64,000 bases of DNA from NCBI GenBank assembly GCA_026168455.1, contig CM047427.1:13607505-13671504 (forward strand), read 5' to 3'. This stretch comes from Theocolax elegans. Taxonomy: Eukaryota > Arthropoda > Insecta > Hymenoptera > Cerocephalidae. Positions 38,030 through 50,136 of this stretch are shown piece by piece; position 1 is the stretch's first letter; each line of letters starts with the position of its first letter. The notes under the pieces are model-generated. The model did no database searches and was not told the DNA's origin. It saw nothing but the letters and a program-made list of their open reading frames with translations. A program made the translations under genes and the position numbers.

Positions 38030-38340
38030 GTTGAGCAATTTGCACATGAGTGCGGAGGTTAATCAACAAAATGAACCCGAGGACAGTTGTCGAGGAGGAC
38101 GACACGAGATCAGGTAAAATCTGCGTGAGAAAGGGGCGCCCCTCCACTTTCCAGTGATATCGTCGCATCCCGTTGGTGTATTGTCGGCATCGATCACACG
38201 AGCGATTAAGCAAATATAGTTGGGTGAGCAGGGCTTATAAACACCGGTAAGGCTGCGCAAACAACGGCTTGGTTTTACCCCTTCGGTTTTAAGGGCACGC
38301 GTCGCGCAACTACTCTCTCTCGAACCTCCCTCGACTGAAC
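38030..38340. other. GC-richer island with possible start exon
   Basis: At 38071 on the plus strand an ATG opens a short acidic frame (MNPRTVVEEDDTRS) that runs into a GTAAAATC donor-like sequence. A TATAAA-type element occurs at about 38235, downstream of that ATG. Overlapping minus-strand frames of 62-65 codons have no domain. The island could be a promoter region, but the elements are not in a consistent order for one start site. Confidence 0.2.
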
Positions 38341-39550
38341 TTGATTTTCTCTTTTACATTCTTCGTTTTTTTTATCGATTATATCTCCCATCTATTTATC
38401 TTTGTTTACAGCTGACACGCTTCCTGGGCTATATTACTGTGTATCACATTTTAGTGGGCGGGATGAGAAAACAAATGGTATTGATACACTGCTACGAAGA
38501 GGGTGGTAAACAAGAGTTATTACGATATCTATTTGCTTCTACATATTGAATGAGTTATAACAATTAAACTTTTTATTTCGAATGCGCAAATCATTTCGCG
38601 TATACAACAAATTTTATTATACGTAGCTTCGATAACTATTATATAGACTAAAAATTTATAGTTGTCCTAATAAATAACAAAATAATGTATAATAGCAAAA
38701 ATAATAATTACTTTCATAACAGAATAGTTTTTTTACAAAATTAATATCAGTTGAAAAAAATGTAGTTTAAATATTTTTGTGTATTTTTCATTTTGTATAC
38801 ATAAAATTAATACTTTCATATTTTACTGATACAATCATTTGTAAATTTAATTCATTACGAAATTAATTGAAATACTTTCCAAATAATTTAAAAAAAATCA
38901 TATTTTATCCGAAATTAAAAAGAATCCTATTGTTATTTACTATTTATTTATAGTACATAAAGTAAATGTTTGTAATATTTTACAGGAAATTGTTACAATT
39001 TCTATCACGTTGTCACAGCAATTTTTAAGTTACTGATCGAATATTCCACGTTCACCGTGTTATTTATAAAAAAATTCTCTTAGTATATCAATACCCAAGT
39101 AACATGCAGTAGAATAAAAAAAAACTACTAGAAAACGTAATATTTACCTCCAATGTTTTCTGTATACGTATTAATGACAAAAATAGCATTGATCGTTATA
39201 TATTAAATTGCCAAGTATTTTTGTTAGCCGTTAATAATTAAATTCAATTCGAATTGATGAATTCATTATACACGTGCATGTTAAAGTGTAGATCCGATCT
39301 CAGAAATATTTCTATACTTCATTCGATGCATTAAAACACGTAAAGCACTCAGTTTCAATTAAACAATTCTGCGATTCGATTAATCCTGATGACGTTAACA
39401 GAGAATGTCGCGTATACGTAGAAAATAATGCGCCAAATGGGTTGTGAAATAAATATACTTGAACTCGATTTTCATGTCAAACTACATTAGTCAAGACGAT
39501 GTTATTTAACATATCACTTATGATTCGAAGTAAAGTTAGCTACGAAATTT
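38340..39550. other. AT-rich non-coding stretch
   Basis: Nothing recognised. Confidence 0.5.
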
Positions 39551-41757
39551 CGCGATTCAACAGGATTACTTCATCCATATTAAGAATAAAAAATAATGCA
39601 AATTTGTAGTGATCGACAAATTCAATTTGGCGGGACGAAAAAAGTATATAGATGCAAATGAACGAATGGAAGTTATATTCGATCGGTATCATTTAGAATG
39701 ATAAATATATATCCACGAGGAATATAAAGGCGGGTCGCGTATTAATCGACTATCAGTCACGCGATGAGTACCAAATACCTCTGTCTAATTGTTAATATCA
39801 TTAAGAAAATCATCCCATTGTTCATTGTTGCAGATTGATTCAGCGGTACAATATTATTAAATTCTACGATCTTCTATTGCATACATATACCGTATAGCGA
39901 AACGAAAATTCCGCTTAGTAATTGAACTCTAATAGAAAAGCGTCAATTCATCGCAATAACAAATACACGCGAATAATGCAATTAAAAAGCACTATAACTT
40001 TATTATATATACAAGAAAATAATAAAATTAAATCAAGGAGGTTCGAGTAGTAATTAAAGAATATCGATCTCCCAGTGCATATAAAGATTACAAACGGATA
40101 AATTCAGTAATTGAAGGAAGAAGGAAGAAGTAAAGTAATATATACGTGTGTACGTATGTAAGACCAACAATACCATCAATTAAAAGTGTAGTGCAAAACA
40201 TCAATGCGAAGAAACGGGCACGACCCCCGAGTAATAAAACGCAGCTCTCTCCGGGTAATTGATTCAGCCTACGCGCGAAGAGACTTAGCAAAGTGCTCTC
40301 ATGCCGTGCGCGCAACCTTATTAAAACACTCCTGGAGCTTCTTCCTTCCCTTTGACTTGCCGTGCAATTTATATCATGCATGCGAGACGTAAGAACCAGG
40401 ATACACGTCGTACTGGGAATGCATTTTCAAGGGTCAACACACTTGTCACCTGATGAATACACTAGTTTTTTTTTCTCTTTTTTTCTCTTCTTTCCAGATC
40501 AAGTAATTAAAGATTTAATAATTTTCTTTTTTTCCTTAGCTTTTAAACGTTTTGTATTAAAGCATAATATTGTAGTCTTTAATAGAAACGTTCGATTTAA
40601 CGTAAAATTAATATGGAGAAAATCATAAGTTTTTTAAATATTCAATTTAGTAATGTTACCGTTACTGCGCAGTATTTAAATAATATTTTTACAATTTTAT
40701 TGACCATATTTTAAAAATAAACTCGAACATTTCATAAAACGTAATTAGAACGTTCTTATTAAGGACCGCAGAATAACAAACATTGCTTCATCGCTTTTTT
40801 TATATTGTGTTTATTTCAGTCTAATATTTCGATAGAGAAATTATTCTAGGTGTTTTAACTGGGTCTCAAACCCAATTTTGACTCACTCTATCTTAATAAC
40901 TTATAATATATCACAAAAAATGGATATAATTACAAGACAGTATTAGGTTTATTAAATTCTAAGCGTTCGTAGACTTTGCGCTAAAGGTTAGATAGAAATA
41001 TTAATTAAATTTCGAGAAATTCTTTACCAAATTTTACAAAATTGAGGTTATATATAAATTAAATTAAAATTTTTGGTAACAAGTTATTCTGAACAATAAC
41101 AAACATTTTTAGCAAACATTTAGCACACAGATAGATTATTTAAAACGAAGAGCAGTAAACTGTGAAAATTTCATTAATTAATGCATTTTCTATTTATGTC
41201 TAAATTTACCAATTTTGACATCGGCAAAGTAGAATAGGCAAAAATTGTGTTTGAAACTTCTCGATATGCTGCTAAAAATGATTTTGAAAAATTTGAATAA
41301 AATACTTAAATAGCCTCGGATAAAATAATTTTCTTTATCGAAATGTCAAATTAGCACTTACGTTTGGAAATTAAATGTAAACTAGAAAATAAGTGAATTA
41401 AATATTAAATTTGAATTGCTTTATCGCGTTTCTGAACAAAGAATATATTAATCAACGTGTAAAAAATGATGAGTAACCAAAATAAAAAATTCATTCGAAT
41501 AATTTCAGCACGTGGAATGATGCATATGTATGTATAGAAAGAGAAAGAGAGAGAGAGAGAGAGAGACGAGGGTGTTTATATACAAGGGGACGAATGCGCA
41601 TGATGTAGAGGATCACGGGAACTACTCGGTACACAGTCGCATACCGAGTGCGAATCATCCACTTGCGGTAATTGCCTACGTGCTCCCCGCGCTTTGCGAT
41701 CCGAACTTATCTCGCCCTTATCGTATACGTCGAGCTCGATTTTATCTTTCCTTTCGA
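39550..41757. repeat. Second large tandem duplication, copy A
   Basis: This segment of about 2.2 kb recurs in direct orientation at 41758-44865. It holds a GC-richer island (40190-40450, with short overlapping frames on both strands), a pyrimidine tract with acceptor-like end CTTCTTTCCAG (about 40487-40497), a GA microsatellite (41546-41566) and a second GC-richer block (41570-41760). At 40850-40861 it carries the empty site (AACTGGGTCTC) of the foldback element found in copy B. The left boundary is approximate. No coding gene is called. Confidence 0.85.
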
Positions 41758-44700
41758 TACTTCTAGATATAAATAAAATATGCAAAAATTGTGTGATTAA
41801 GGGGCAAAAAATTATAATGCATATGAATGGATATATTTCGGTATCATTTAGAATGATAAAATTGTATACAGAATTAAAGGGGTCGCTTTAACGATATCAG
41901 TCACGCGATGAGTACAAATATCTGTAATGTTAATATAAAGAAATCATCCCATGTCATTGTTGCAGATTGATTCAGGGTACAATATTATTAAATTCTACGA
42001 TCTTCTATTGCATACATATACCGTATAGCGAAACGAAAATTCCGCTTAGTAATTGAACTCTAATAGAAAAGCGTCAATTCATCGCAATAACAAATACACG
42101 CGAATAATGCAATTAAAAAGCACTATAACTTTATTATATATACAAGAAAATAATAAAATTAAATCAAGGAGGTTCGAGTAGTAATTAAAGAATATCGATC
42201 TCCCAGTGCATATAAAGATTACAAACGGATAAATTCAGTAATTGAAGGAAGAAGGAAGAAGTAAAGTAATATATACGTGTGTACGTATGTAAGACCAACA
42301 ATACCATCAATTAAAAGTGTAGTGCAAAACATCAATGCGAAGAAACGGGCACGACCCCCGAGTAATAAAACGCAGCTCTCTCCGGGTAATTGATTCAGCC
42401 TACGCGCGAAGAGACTTAGCAAAGTGCTCTCATGCCGTGCGCGCAACCTTATTAAAACACTCCTGGAGCTTCTTCCTTCCCTTTGACTTGCCGTGCAATT
42501 TATATCATGCATGCGAGACGTAAGAACCAGGATACACGTCGTACTGGGAATGCATTTTCAAGGGTCAACACACTTGTCACCTGATGAATACACTAGTTTT
42601 TTTTTTCTCTTTTTTTCTCTTCTTTCCAGATCAAGTAATTAAAGATTTAATAATTTTCTTTTTTTCCTTAGCTTTTAAACGTTTTGTATTAAAGCATAAT
42701 ATTGTAGTCTTTAATAGAAACGTTCGATTTAACGTAAAATTAATATGGAGAAAATCATAAGTTTTTTAAATATTCAATTTAGTAATGTTACCGTTACTGC
42801 GCATAGGATAATATATTTGACGTATTTAAATAATATTTTTACAATTTTATTGACCATATTTTAAAAATAAACTCGAACATTTCATAAAACGTAATTAGGA
42901 CGTTCTTACTAAGGACCGCAGAATAACAAACATTGCTTCATCGCTTTTTTTATATTGCGTTTATTTCAGTCTAATATTTCGATAGAGAAATTATTCTAGG
43001 TGTTTTAACTGCCCAAGTGAAAATAATTTATAAATTTTTTATAAAATTTTTATAAAATACATTTTATATAGTTTTTATAAAAAATTGGTCATATAAAAAT
43101 TGTATAAAAAAACATTTTATAAAATTTTTATAAAAAATATATACAAGGACTATTTAAAAACTAAATTAAACGTTTGCAAATGAGCTGCAGCATCCTGCAG
43201 TAACGGATAAAAACATTTAGATGACACGACCAAGAGGTTATGGACACCAAAAAAATTAGTATTTTAGCGCGACGAAAAATTACTGCTTCCACTGACGATA
43301 TTGATAAAAAAATCCACAGTTCCTCTTTCGATTTGGCTGAAAGTTTTGAACGCCTTTTTGCTTTTTTCAAAATTGTTGCATCCGGCGAACTCTTTAACGT
43401 CGACTTGGACATCGTGAAGGTTAGACGGGGTCTGACCAAATGTTTTGTTCTGTGGTTGTCAAGTCAATATTCAACTTTTTCATTAGCAACCAAAGAAAAA
43501 GTTGAATATTGACTTGACAACCACAGAACAAAACATTTGGTCAGACCCCGTCTAACCTTCACGATGTCCAAGTCGACGTTAAAGAGTTCGCCGGATGCAA
43601 CAATTTTGAAAAAAGCAAAAAGGCGTGAAAAAAGCAAAACTTACAGCCAAATCGAAGGAGGAACTGTGGACTTTTTTATCAATATAGTTGGTGGCAGCAG
43701 TAATTCTTCGTCGCGCTGTAATACTAATTTTTTTGGTGTCCATAACCTCTCGGTCGTGTCATCTAAATGTTTTTATCCGTTACTACAGGATGGTGCAGCT
43801 CATTTAAAACGTTTAATTTAGTTTTTAAATAGTCCTTCTATATATTTTTTATAAAAATTTTATAAAATGTATTTTTATACAATTTTTATATGACCAATTT
43901 TTTATAAAAACTATATAAAATGTATTTTATAAAAATTTTATAAAAAATTTATAAATTATTTTCACTTGGGTGGGTCTCAAACCCAATTTTGACTCACTCT
44001 ATCTTAATAACTTATAATATATCACAAAAAATGGATATAATTACAAGACAGTATTAGGTTTATTAAATTCTAAGCGTTCGTAGACTTTGCGCTAAAGGTT
44101 AGATAGAAATATTAATTAAATTTCGAGAAATTCTTTACCAAATTTTACAAAATTGAGGTTATATATAAATTAAATTAAAATTTTTGGTAAGAAGTTATTC
44201 TGAACAACAATAAACATTTTTAGCAAACATTTAGCACACAGATAGATTATTTAAAACGAAGAGCAGTAAACTGTGAAAATTTCATTAATTAATGCATTTT
44301 CTATTTATGTCTAAATTTACCAATTTTGACATCGGCAAAGTAGAATAGGCAAAAATTGTGTTTGAAACTTCTCGATATGCTGCTAAAAATGATTTTGAAA
44401 AATTTGAATAAAATACTTAAATAGCCTCGGTAAAATAATTTTCTTTATCGAAATGTCAAATTAGCACTTACGTTTGGAAATTAAATGTAAACTAGAAAAT
44501 AAGTGAATTAAATATTAAATTTGAATTGCTTTATCGCGTTTCTGAACAAAGAATATATTAATCAACGTGTAAAAAATGATGAGTAACCAAAATAAAAAAT
44601 TCATTCGAATAATTTCAGCACGTGGAATGATGCATATGTATGTATAGAAAGAGAAAGAGAGAGAGAGAGAAAGACGAGGGTGTTTATATACAAGGGGACG

Positions 44701-44865
44701 AATGCGCATGATGTAGAGGATCACGGGAACTACTCGGTACACAGTCGCATACCGAGTGCGAATCATCCACTTGCGGTAATTGCCTACGTGCTCCCCGCGC
44801 TTTGCGATCCGAACTTATCTCGCCCTTATCGTATACGTCGAGCTCGATTTTATCTTTCCTTTCGA
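41758..44865. repeat. Second large tandem duplication, copy B (with transposon insertion)
   Basis: Copy B abuts copy A. Its first 230 bp (41758-41990) lack many single bases and short runs present in copy A; after that the match is nearly perfect. It differs from copy A by an extra 18 bp at 42804-42821, a shorter GA microsatellite (44656-44670) and the 959-bp foldback element at 43012-43970. The end at 44865 is sharp: beyond it the sequence differs from that following copy A. Confidence 0.85.
43012..43970. mobile_element. 959-bp foldback DNA transposon with 2-bp target duplication
   Basis: Almost the whole element is a palindrome: arms of about 470 bp (43012 to about 43482, and about 43496 to 43970) face each other across a spacer of about 13 bp. 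The ends are CCCAAGTGAAAATAATTTAT and its exact reverse complement. The outer 130 bp of each arm carry repeated TATAAAATTTTTATAAAA-like motifs. The empty site in copy A (AACTGGGTCTC) against the filled site (AACTG|element|TGGGTCTC) shows a TG dinucleotide duplicated on insertion. Frames inside the arms (for example 43161-43439 and 43537-43821) mirror each other and look non-coding. The element is non-autonomous. The 2-bp TG duplication excludes a typical TA-specific mariner; I could not assign a superfamily. Confidence 0.9.
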
Positions 44866-45925
44866 AACGACTCTACACTCGCCTATATACCCACACATAA
44901 GCACGCACATATATTTATAGAAATATATAAAGAAGACACGACGTTCTTCTCGATATGGATACCACTCAGGAATATACCTGATGTTAAGATCCTTCCTGTG
45001 GCTTATTACGAGTACAGGATGCTTATTTATTTATAATTTTTTTTAAATCGTACGATGTAATGTTAATAAATTATACTTTGTTACCGCTACATTGAGCAAT
45101 TATACATCGCACATTAACAAACAGTTGTAATATCTACAATTACAAATATTTTCTCCTTTAAGCAAAAGTGTATACAATTTGTAATTACGAATATTATTCT
45201 AAATATAAGTATTCTTTACGATTTTTAAAATAAATCGAATAATTCTTTTGCGATTGTATAATTGATTCACATAAGTAAATTAATTATAACTTTTTATAAA
45301 TATATTAACCATTATCCGCTCGATACAAAATTATTAAGTTACTTTGTTAATATTTATATACAAATGTGTGAGTATGTATTAACGATAAATATCGACTTAC
45401 CTAAATTACACTGTAAAGAACGCTTAATTTCCAATTTTACTATTACACAAATTGTTAAATAATCAGTTGATTATGAATAATGACGGTAGGTAAAGAAATA
45501 AATAGATGTTATTATGTCTTTATCTACTACACACTGTATTTTCTAGAGAAAAAAAAGAAGTTATTGTAACTAATAAATTTCAGCAATTTACGATAGCAAA
45601 AAGATATTTAAATTTATAATTTTACTTTTAACTATTTATTAATACGCGAACACTTGTAAAGTGGTTAATGATGTACGTGAAATAAAAATATTCGTTGAAT
45701 ATTGTAACCGTTAATGATTTCCTTTATCGATACTCAATCTCACCATCGTACATTTGCTCAGTGATGAAAAGTATTTATCAGTAGTGAAAAATAAAATATT
45801 GTGAAATCGTGCAAGAGAAAGTATAGAAACATTATTAACACTTTTACATTTGTATATTTTATACATGTTACATTAAAGAAGTTGTTTTATTATCTAAAAT
45901 TAAAAACTAAGATTTAAGATAACTT
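44866..45925. other. AT-rich non-coding stretch
   Basis: A plus-strand frame of 118 codons (44680-45036) begins inside copy B and continues to here, but the equivalent frame in copy A stops earlier and no domain is seen. The rest is AT-rich. Confidence 0.45.
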
Positions 45926-45932
45926 TTGTATA

Positions 45933-46229
45933 ATGCACTTAACAATGAGTCCGTTATTTTATGACACCTTGCCAGAAAAGCAGAAACAACGAAAGGAAGA
46001 TACACTGTTCGAGAGAAGTTACCAAGTCGATATAACTGATACTCTTTCTGAAATACTTATGTATATATATTTTAGACATTTTGTTATTATACATATTTTT
46101 CTACTTGTGTATTTGATTACTGTGATTGATATTGTATACTGTATTAAATTAATGAAGACCATTTTCTACTATCTAACAAAAAAAAAAGTAAAATTAATTT
46201 CTAACGTAAACAAATACGTTTTGGATTAA
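45933..46229 (+). CDS. Doubtful small ORF, 98 codons, with a predicted membrane segment
   Basis: The frame starts ATG and has a second in-frame ATG in good context (ACAATGA) five codons in. Residues 1-45 are charged and balanced (PEKQKQRKEDTLFERSY), followed by a strongly hydrophobic stretch (about residues 52-70) that could span a membrane, and a Lys-rich tail. No family is recognised, and no splice sites or promoter are evident. It could be a small membrane-protein gene or a chance frame. Confidence 0.2.
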   Translation: MHLTMSPLFYDTLPEKQKQRKEDTLFERSYQVDITDTLSEILMYIYFRHFVIIHIFLLVYLITVIDIVYCIKLMKTIFYYLTKKKVKLISNVNKYVLD

Positions 46230-46334
46230 TAGATTGATTTTCATTGAGAAATCTTAGGAATAATTTAGTGAAAACTATTACTACATTACAAGCGATAAAA
46301 TCGTTTTCAACAGTTTAATGCACCCAGTCTTATT

Positions 46335-46437
46335 TAGAAGGCTCCTTTGAGAAAGGCCCAAATGAAATATCGCTCGTAAAAGAGTTGCAAAGAGCACTTT
46401 ATACGAAATTCCCACTAGGAAGTATATTTCGAGACTG
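46335..46437 (+). other. Short coding-like segment ending in a stop
   Basis: A plus-strand frame reads SYLEGSFEKGPNEISLVKEL then QRALYTKFPLGSIFRD and a TGA. An acceptor-like CACCCAG lies just upstream at about 46327. The composition is unusually protein-like for this region. It might be a small terminal exon or a fossil fragment; there is no homologue in memory. Confidence 0.15.
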
Positions 46438-46439
46438 AA

Positions 46440-49400
46440 ATACGTATATACGTACCGATAGTGTTTATAATGAAAATTCTCGAAAGTTGATGCGAATGGC
46501 GTGATGTTATAAACTAGAGAAAATAGCGTTTATCTTTGAAAATCTGAGGCATATTTTGTTTCTGATGGTACGATGATAGATCTCAATTTAAAAGTTGGAT
46601 ATAAAAAGCCCTGGAGTCTTGGTTCAAAGTTTCCAAGATCTTCTTTCTTCGAATTTTTCTTGGGTAAAGGGAGAAAAAGGAAAAAAAGATTGCAAAGTCT
46701 CGGTATTATTGCCTGTATATGAAGCTACAGGTGTGCGTTTTCCCATTTGTGTTCGGACAGCTTTTAGATCGGTTATTTCTTTTACCTTTCGTTATAATCG
46801 AATTTTTTTTTTCTTGGCCATTTGAATATTGATTGATTTACTTTTTATACCAATGCGCATTCTTGCTTCTTAATCCATTCTCGAAACAAAGTGAACAGTT
46901 GAAGTGTTCTAATTGAAGATAATTTTTTGTTTAAGTAACATCTTTTCAATTTACTAATTATTTTCTTATCGGCGTAAGAAATTAATTTCTTATTGGTTGA
47001 AAGCAATAAACACTCGAGTAATTACGCTAATTGAGATATATTCTTGAACTACCCGTATTGAATAACGTTTTTATAACGATTAAAAAATAACATTAAAGTG
47101 ACAAATATAGTTTAAAGTCGATTATGAATTGATCAATTGCCAACGTTAGTTAATCAAGTGTAACTTACAGATAGAGTAAAATATATAGATTGAAACCAAA
47201 GCAACTTAATGAACCAAGACAGTTTCTATCTAGTTTGCTCAACTAAATGTAACACTTGACTGCTTCGTTTCCAAGAAGGTATACTAGATAAATAACGTTG
47301 CATATGTGTTTTGTAATTGAGTTGTTCATACACATATATACGCGCACGCGAATTTATATATACAAAATTACATAATTATCACTGGATGAACATTGATTAG
47401 CAGAATATACGAGATCGAATCATTTTTACTGTCGGCATGTACGATGCGGTCAACATCGTGTAATTTTAAAGTGGAATATATGTGCATTACGCAAGAAAAT
47501 CGCATATGGATTATTATAGAAAAAATATTAATACCAAATTTGTTTGAAAATCGTTAAATGTTCACGAGGTACGTGATGAACGAATTATAATCAAGTAATT
47601 TTATTAAAAATAATAAATATATATGAAATCTTACGCGGTAGAAAAAAGGAAGAAGACATTCATAACGGAACGTTCGGGTCAATTAATAATAAGACGGAAA
47701 CGTATCAAATGTAAATTAATTTCTTTCGATTCGAAAACACTTTAGCCGACAAGAAAAAGAGAAAAAAAGAGAATACGCCGGACATTACGCACTGTATTTT
47801 ACAGCGTGTTATAACCCGCGCAGCCGATTTCACGGAGCGTCTCTTCAATCTCATTCTCCATTCACCCTTCGTATCGCACGGCCTATTTATTTTCATTTCG
47901 TTTATACTTTAACCTCCCCTTTCAATACGGGAGGTCTGTAATTTTGCCATTCCCTTTCTTCACAGAGATTTCGTGTAACCAAGTATTTCGTCGTTTCTTT
48001 TTTTTGTTTTAAACAAGTCGGTTTTTTTTTTTATTTTACGCGAGTGTTACTTCGTGTTACTCGAGTGAGCGTCGAGGTTCGATACGTGAGAGTCGTTAAG
48101 AGCGCAATTAAGCTGGGTTAACGGTCCTCTTAAGTGCAAAACTTGCAAGTGCTGATTTATCGAATTCCTCTATACTTGGCTTTTGCTGATTGAAAAATTA
48201 TGGTGGTCTCGGATATTTCGATGTGTATAGACTTTTTCTCCCTCGAATTACCTCGCTCGATGTTATTAATCTTGCGATAACGTTGACTCTTTCCTTTAGT
48301 TGTTTTAGCGTAAGAGAGCTAAGCAATTTGCTTCTTACGGTAGTGTACTTTAACTTCCCGAGGTGATTATTTATTGATAGCTCGATTGTAAATTTACGTT
48401 GAATTATGTTAACGAGTGAAAATGTGCGTTTCAACTGTGTTTCCTATTTTATTAGACTGATTATTTGTCAATGAAAGTGGTGACCTGCCTATATATGTAC
48501 ACTTTTAATTTTATAATATTTAACTTCAGTTATTTACAATGGAGTTACAAATCGAAGTACTGTAATATTTACAAGAAACTTTGCGAGAGAGAAGACCAAA
48601 AATATGTAACAGTTTGATGAAAATTGTTATTTGAAGATTGTTTTTTATTTTTATTTTTATTTCTATTTATTGGTATCGTAATATTTGCAAGAAAAAACTG
48701 TTATTATTTCTGTGACTCAACTTTGTTTCCTAGAAAGTATATTAAATGAGGACGCTCAGTGTACTTTTAATTTGATTTTAGGTGATTATGATATCGTGGC
48801 TAGGCGTAGTTTCGGTATTTTTGTCACATTACAAATTAAATTTTTATTGGATATTATTAATACCTAAAATTTCAAATATATATGCAAACGTTTTATGATT
48901 AAAAATTTTTTATAATTACACCGAAGTCGGTAATATAAATTAATGTATAATCAAAATCTCTTAATGTGATTTCGAACAACACATAAAATTTTATAATATT
49001 ATACTTTAACTATTGTTAAATTATAACAATTTATCATTAAATTAAAAAAAAAACATAAATATTACAAAATATTGAATTAACAATTCGAAATAATGTGGTA
49101 AAAATCACAATACCGACAGATTCTGACATCATACCTAAACTAGACTAACAAAATTGACTAGACTAGCAAACGGAACTGATTCGGCTGACGAATTAGCATA
49201 CGCAAATAAAAATTTCGTTAAAAGGAACGAAATATTTTATCGGTGTACAAATGCGAAAGTTGACTACCATCATGTGCTGATTGTTATATGTATTTCATTA
49301 AATTCATGCGCTAAATATTGGCTCTTAAAGTAAAATAAACGAGCCAAGTATAGTAACTGATTTATAAAGTGCAGACAAGCTAATGCGTATACAAGATTTC

Positions 49401-50130
49401 TTCAATTTCCGTATCAATAGTGTAAAATAACACAAGATAAACAAAAGCTGATTGCGAGGGGAGAAGAGGAGTATGATCTTTCGTTGATAAAATCAAACGA
49501 GTCAACACGAGGATCGTCAATAAAGTAAGAATTTACTTAAACTAAGATTAATGTCCTTGATTGAGCGTCGGCATTTCTGCGTTAGAGCGCCAAACGAGGA
49601 GCGATATAGTGTATCTACTTTCATCCCAGAATACAAAAGACTTGTATAAACAAGTATCTCGTTCCGTCCTCCTTTTCTTTCCCCTCTTGCGCGTTTATAT
49701 TTCTCACCTAATCCACAAAACTCGTTTCGATGATTCTCCCTTTCCCCACTCTTAAATATTATTTTTATGTGTTATTAAGAACAACTTCTTTCTACGAAGG
49801 TATCTTAAACGGAGTACATTGGTTTGGCTGTTAAGATTACGCGATTAACACACTCGTCACTCTCGAAATGATATAATTCAGTTTTTATGTAATGAACTAC
49901 GTTTTTATTTATACTATATTATATTTCACTCTCGTGGATTTGTAGTATAGGTTAGATGATTACTTCAACGAGAAAATTTAAAGATCTAAATGCGCAACGT
50001 TTTTGAAACAACTTTGTTAGATCTTTATATTGATTGTTAAAACAATCGTTATTCCAATCCTACACGTTGATTTATTTTAACTTAATTGGCGAATTGCTGT
50101 AATTTTTTGCTGTATATTATATACATATAT
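46440..50130. other. Non-coding stretch with islands at 46.6-46.8 and 47.7-48.4 kb
   Basis: The frames at 46595-46825, 47705-47896 and 48198-48434 lie in moderately GC-richer patches and have no domain. The remainder is AT-rich. Confidence 0.45.
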
Positions 50131-50136
50131 ATATAT

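Noticed and set aside
38071..38113. ATG exon MNPRTVVEEDDTRS with a donor-like end as a gene start
   Set aside because: The donor GTAAAATC is weak, no matching acceptor exon was found, and the TATA-like element lies downstream rather than upstream.
40088..40392. Overlapping 97- and 62-codon frames, repeated at 42219-42523
   Set aside because: Their conservation simply reflects the recent tandem duplication; they overlap on opposite strands and show no domain.
43161..43821. Pair of 92-94-codon frames in the foldback element starting with the same residues
   Set aside because: They are the same DNA read from the two inverted arms and have no recognised domain; mirror symmetry explains the similarity.
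45395..45415. Possible further recursive splice site (ATTTAG|GTAAGTCG, minus strand)
   Set aside because: The upstream sequence lacks a polypyrimidine tract and there is no downstream donor, unlike the three accepted sites.
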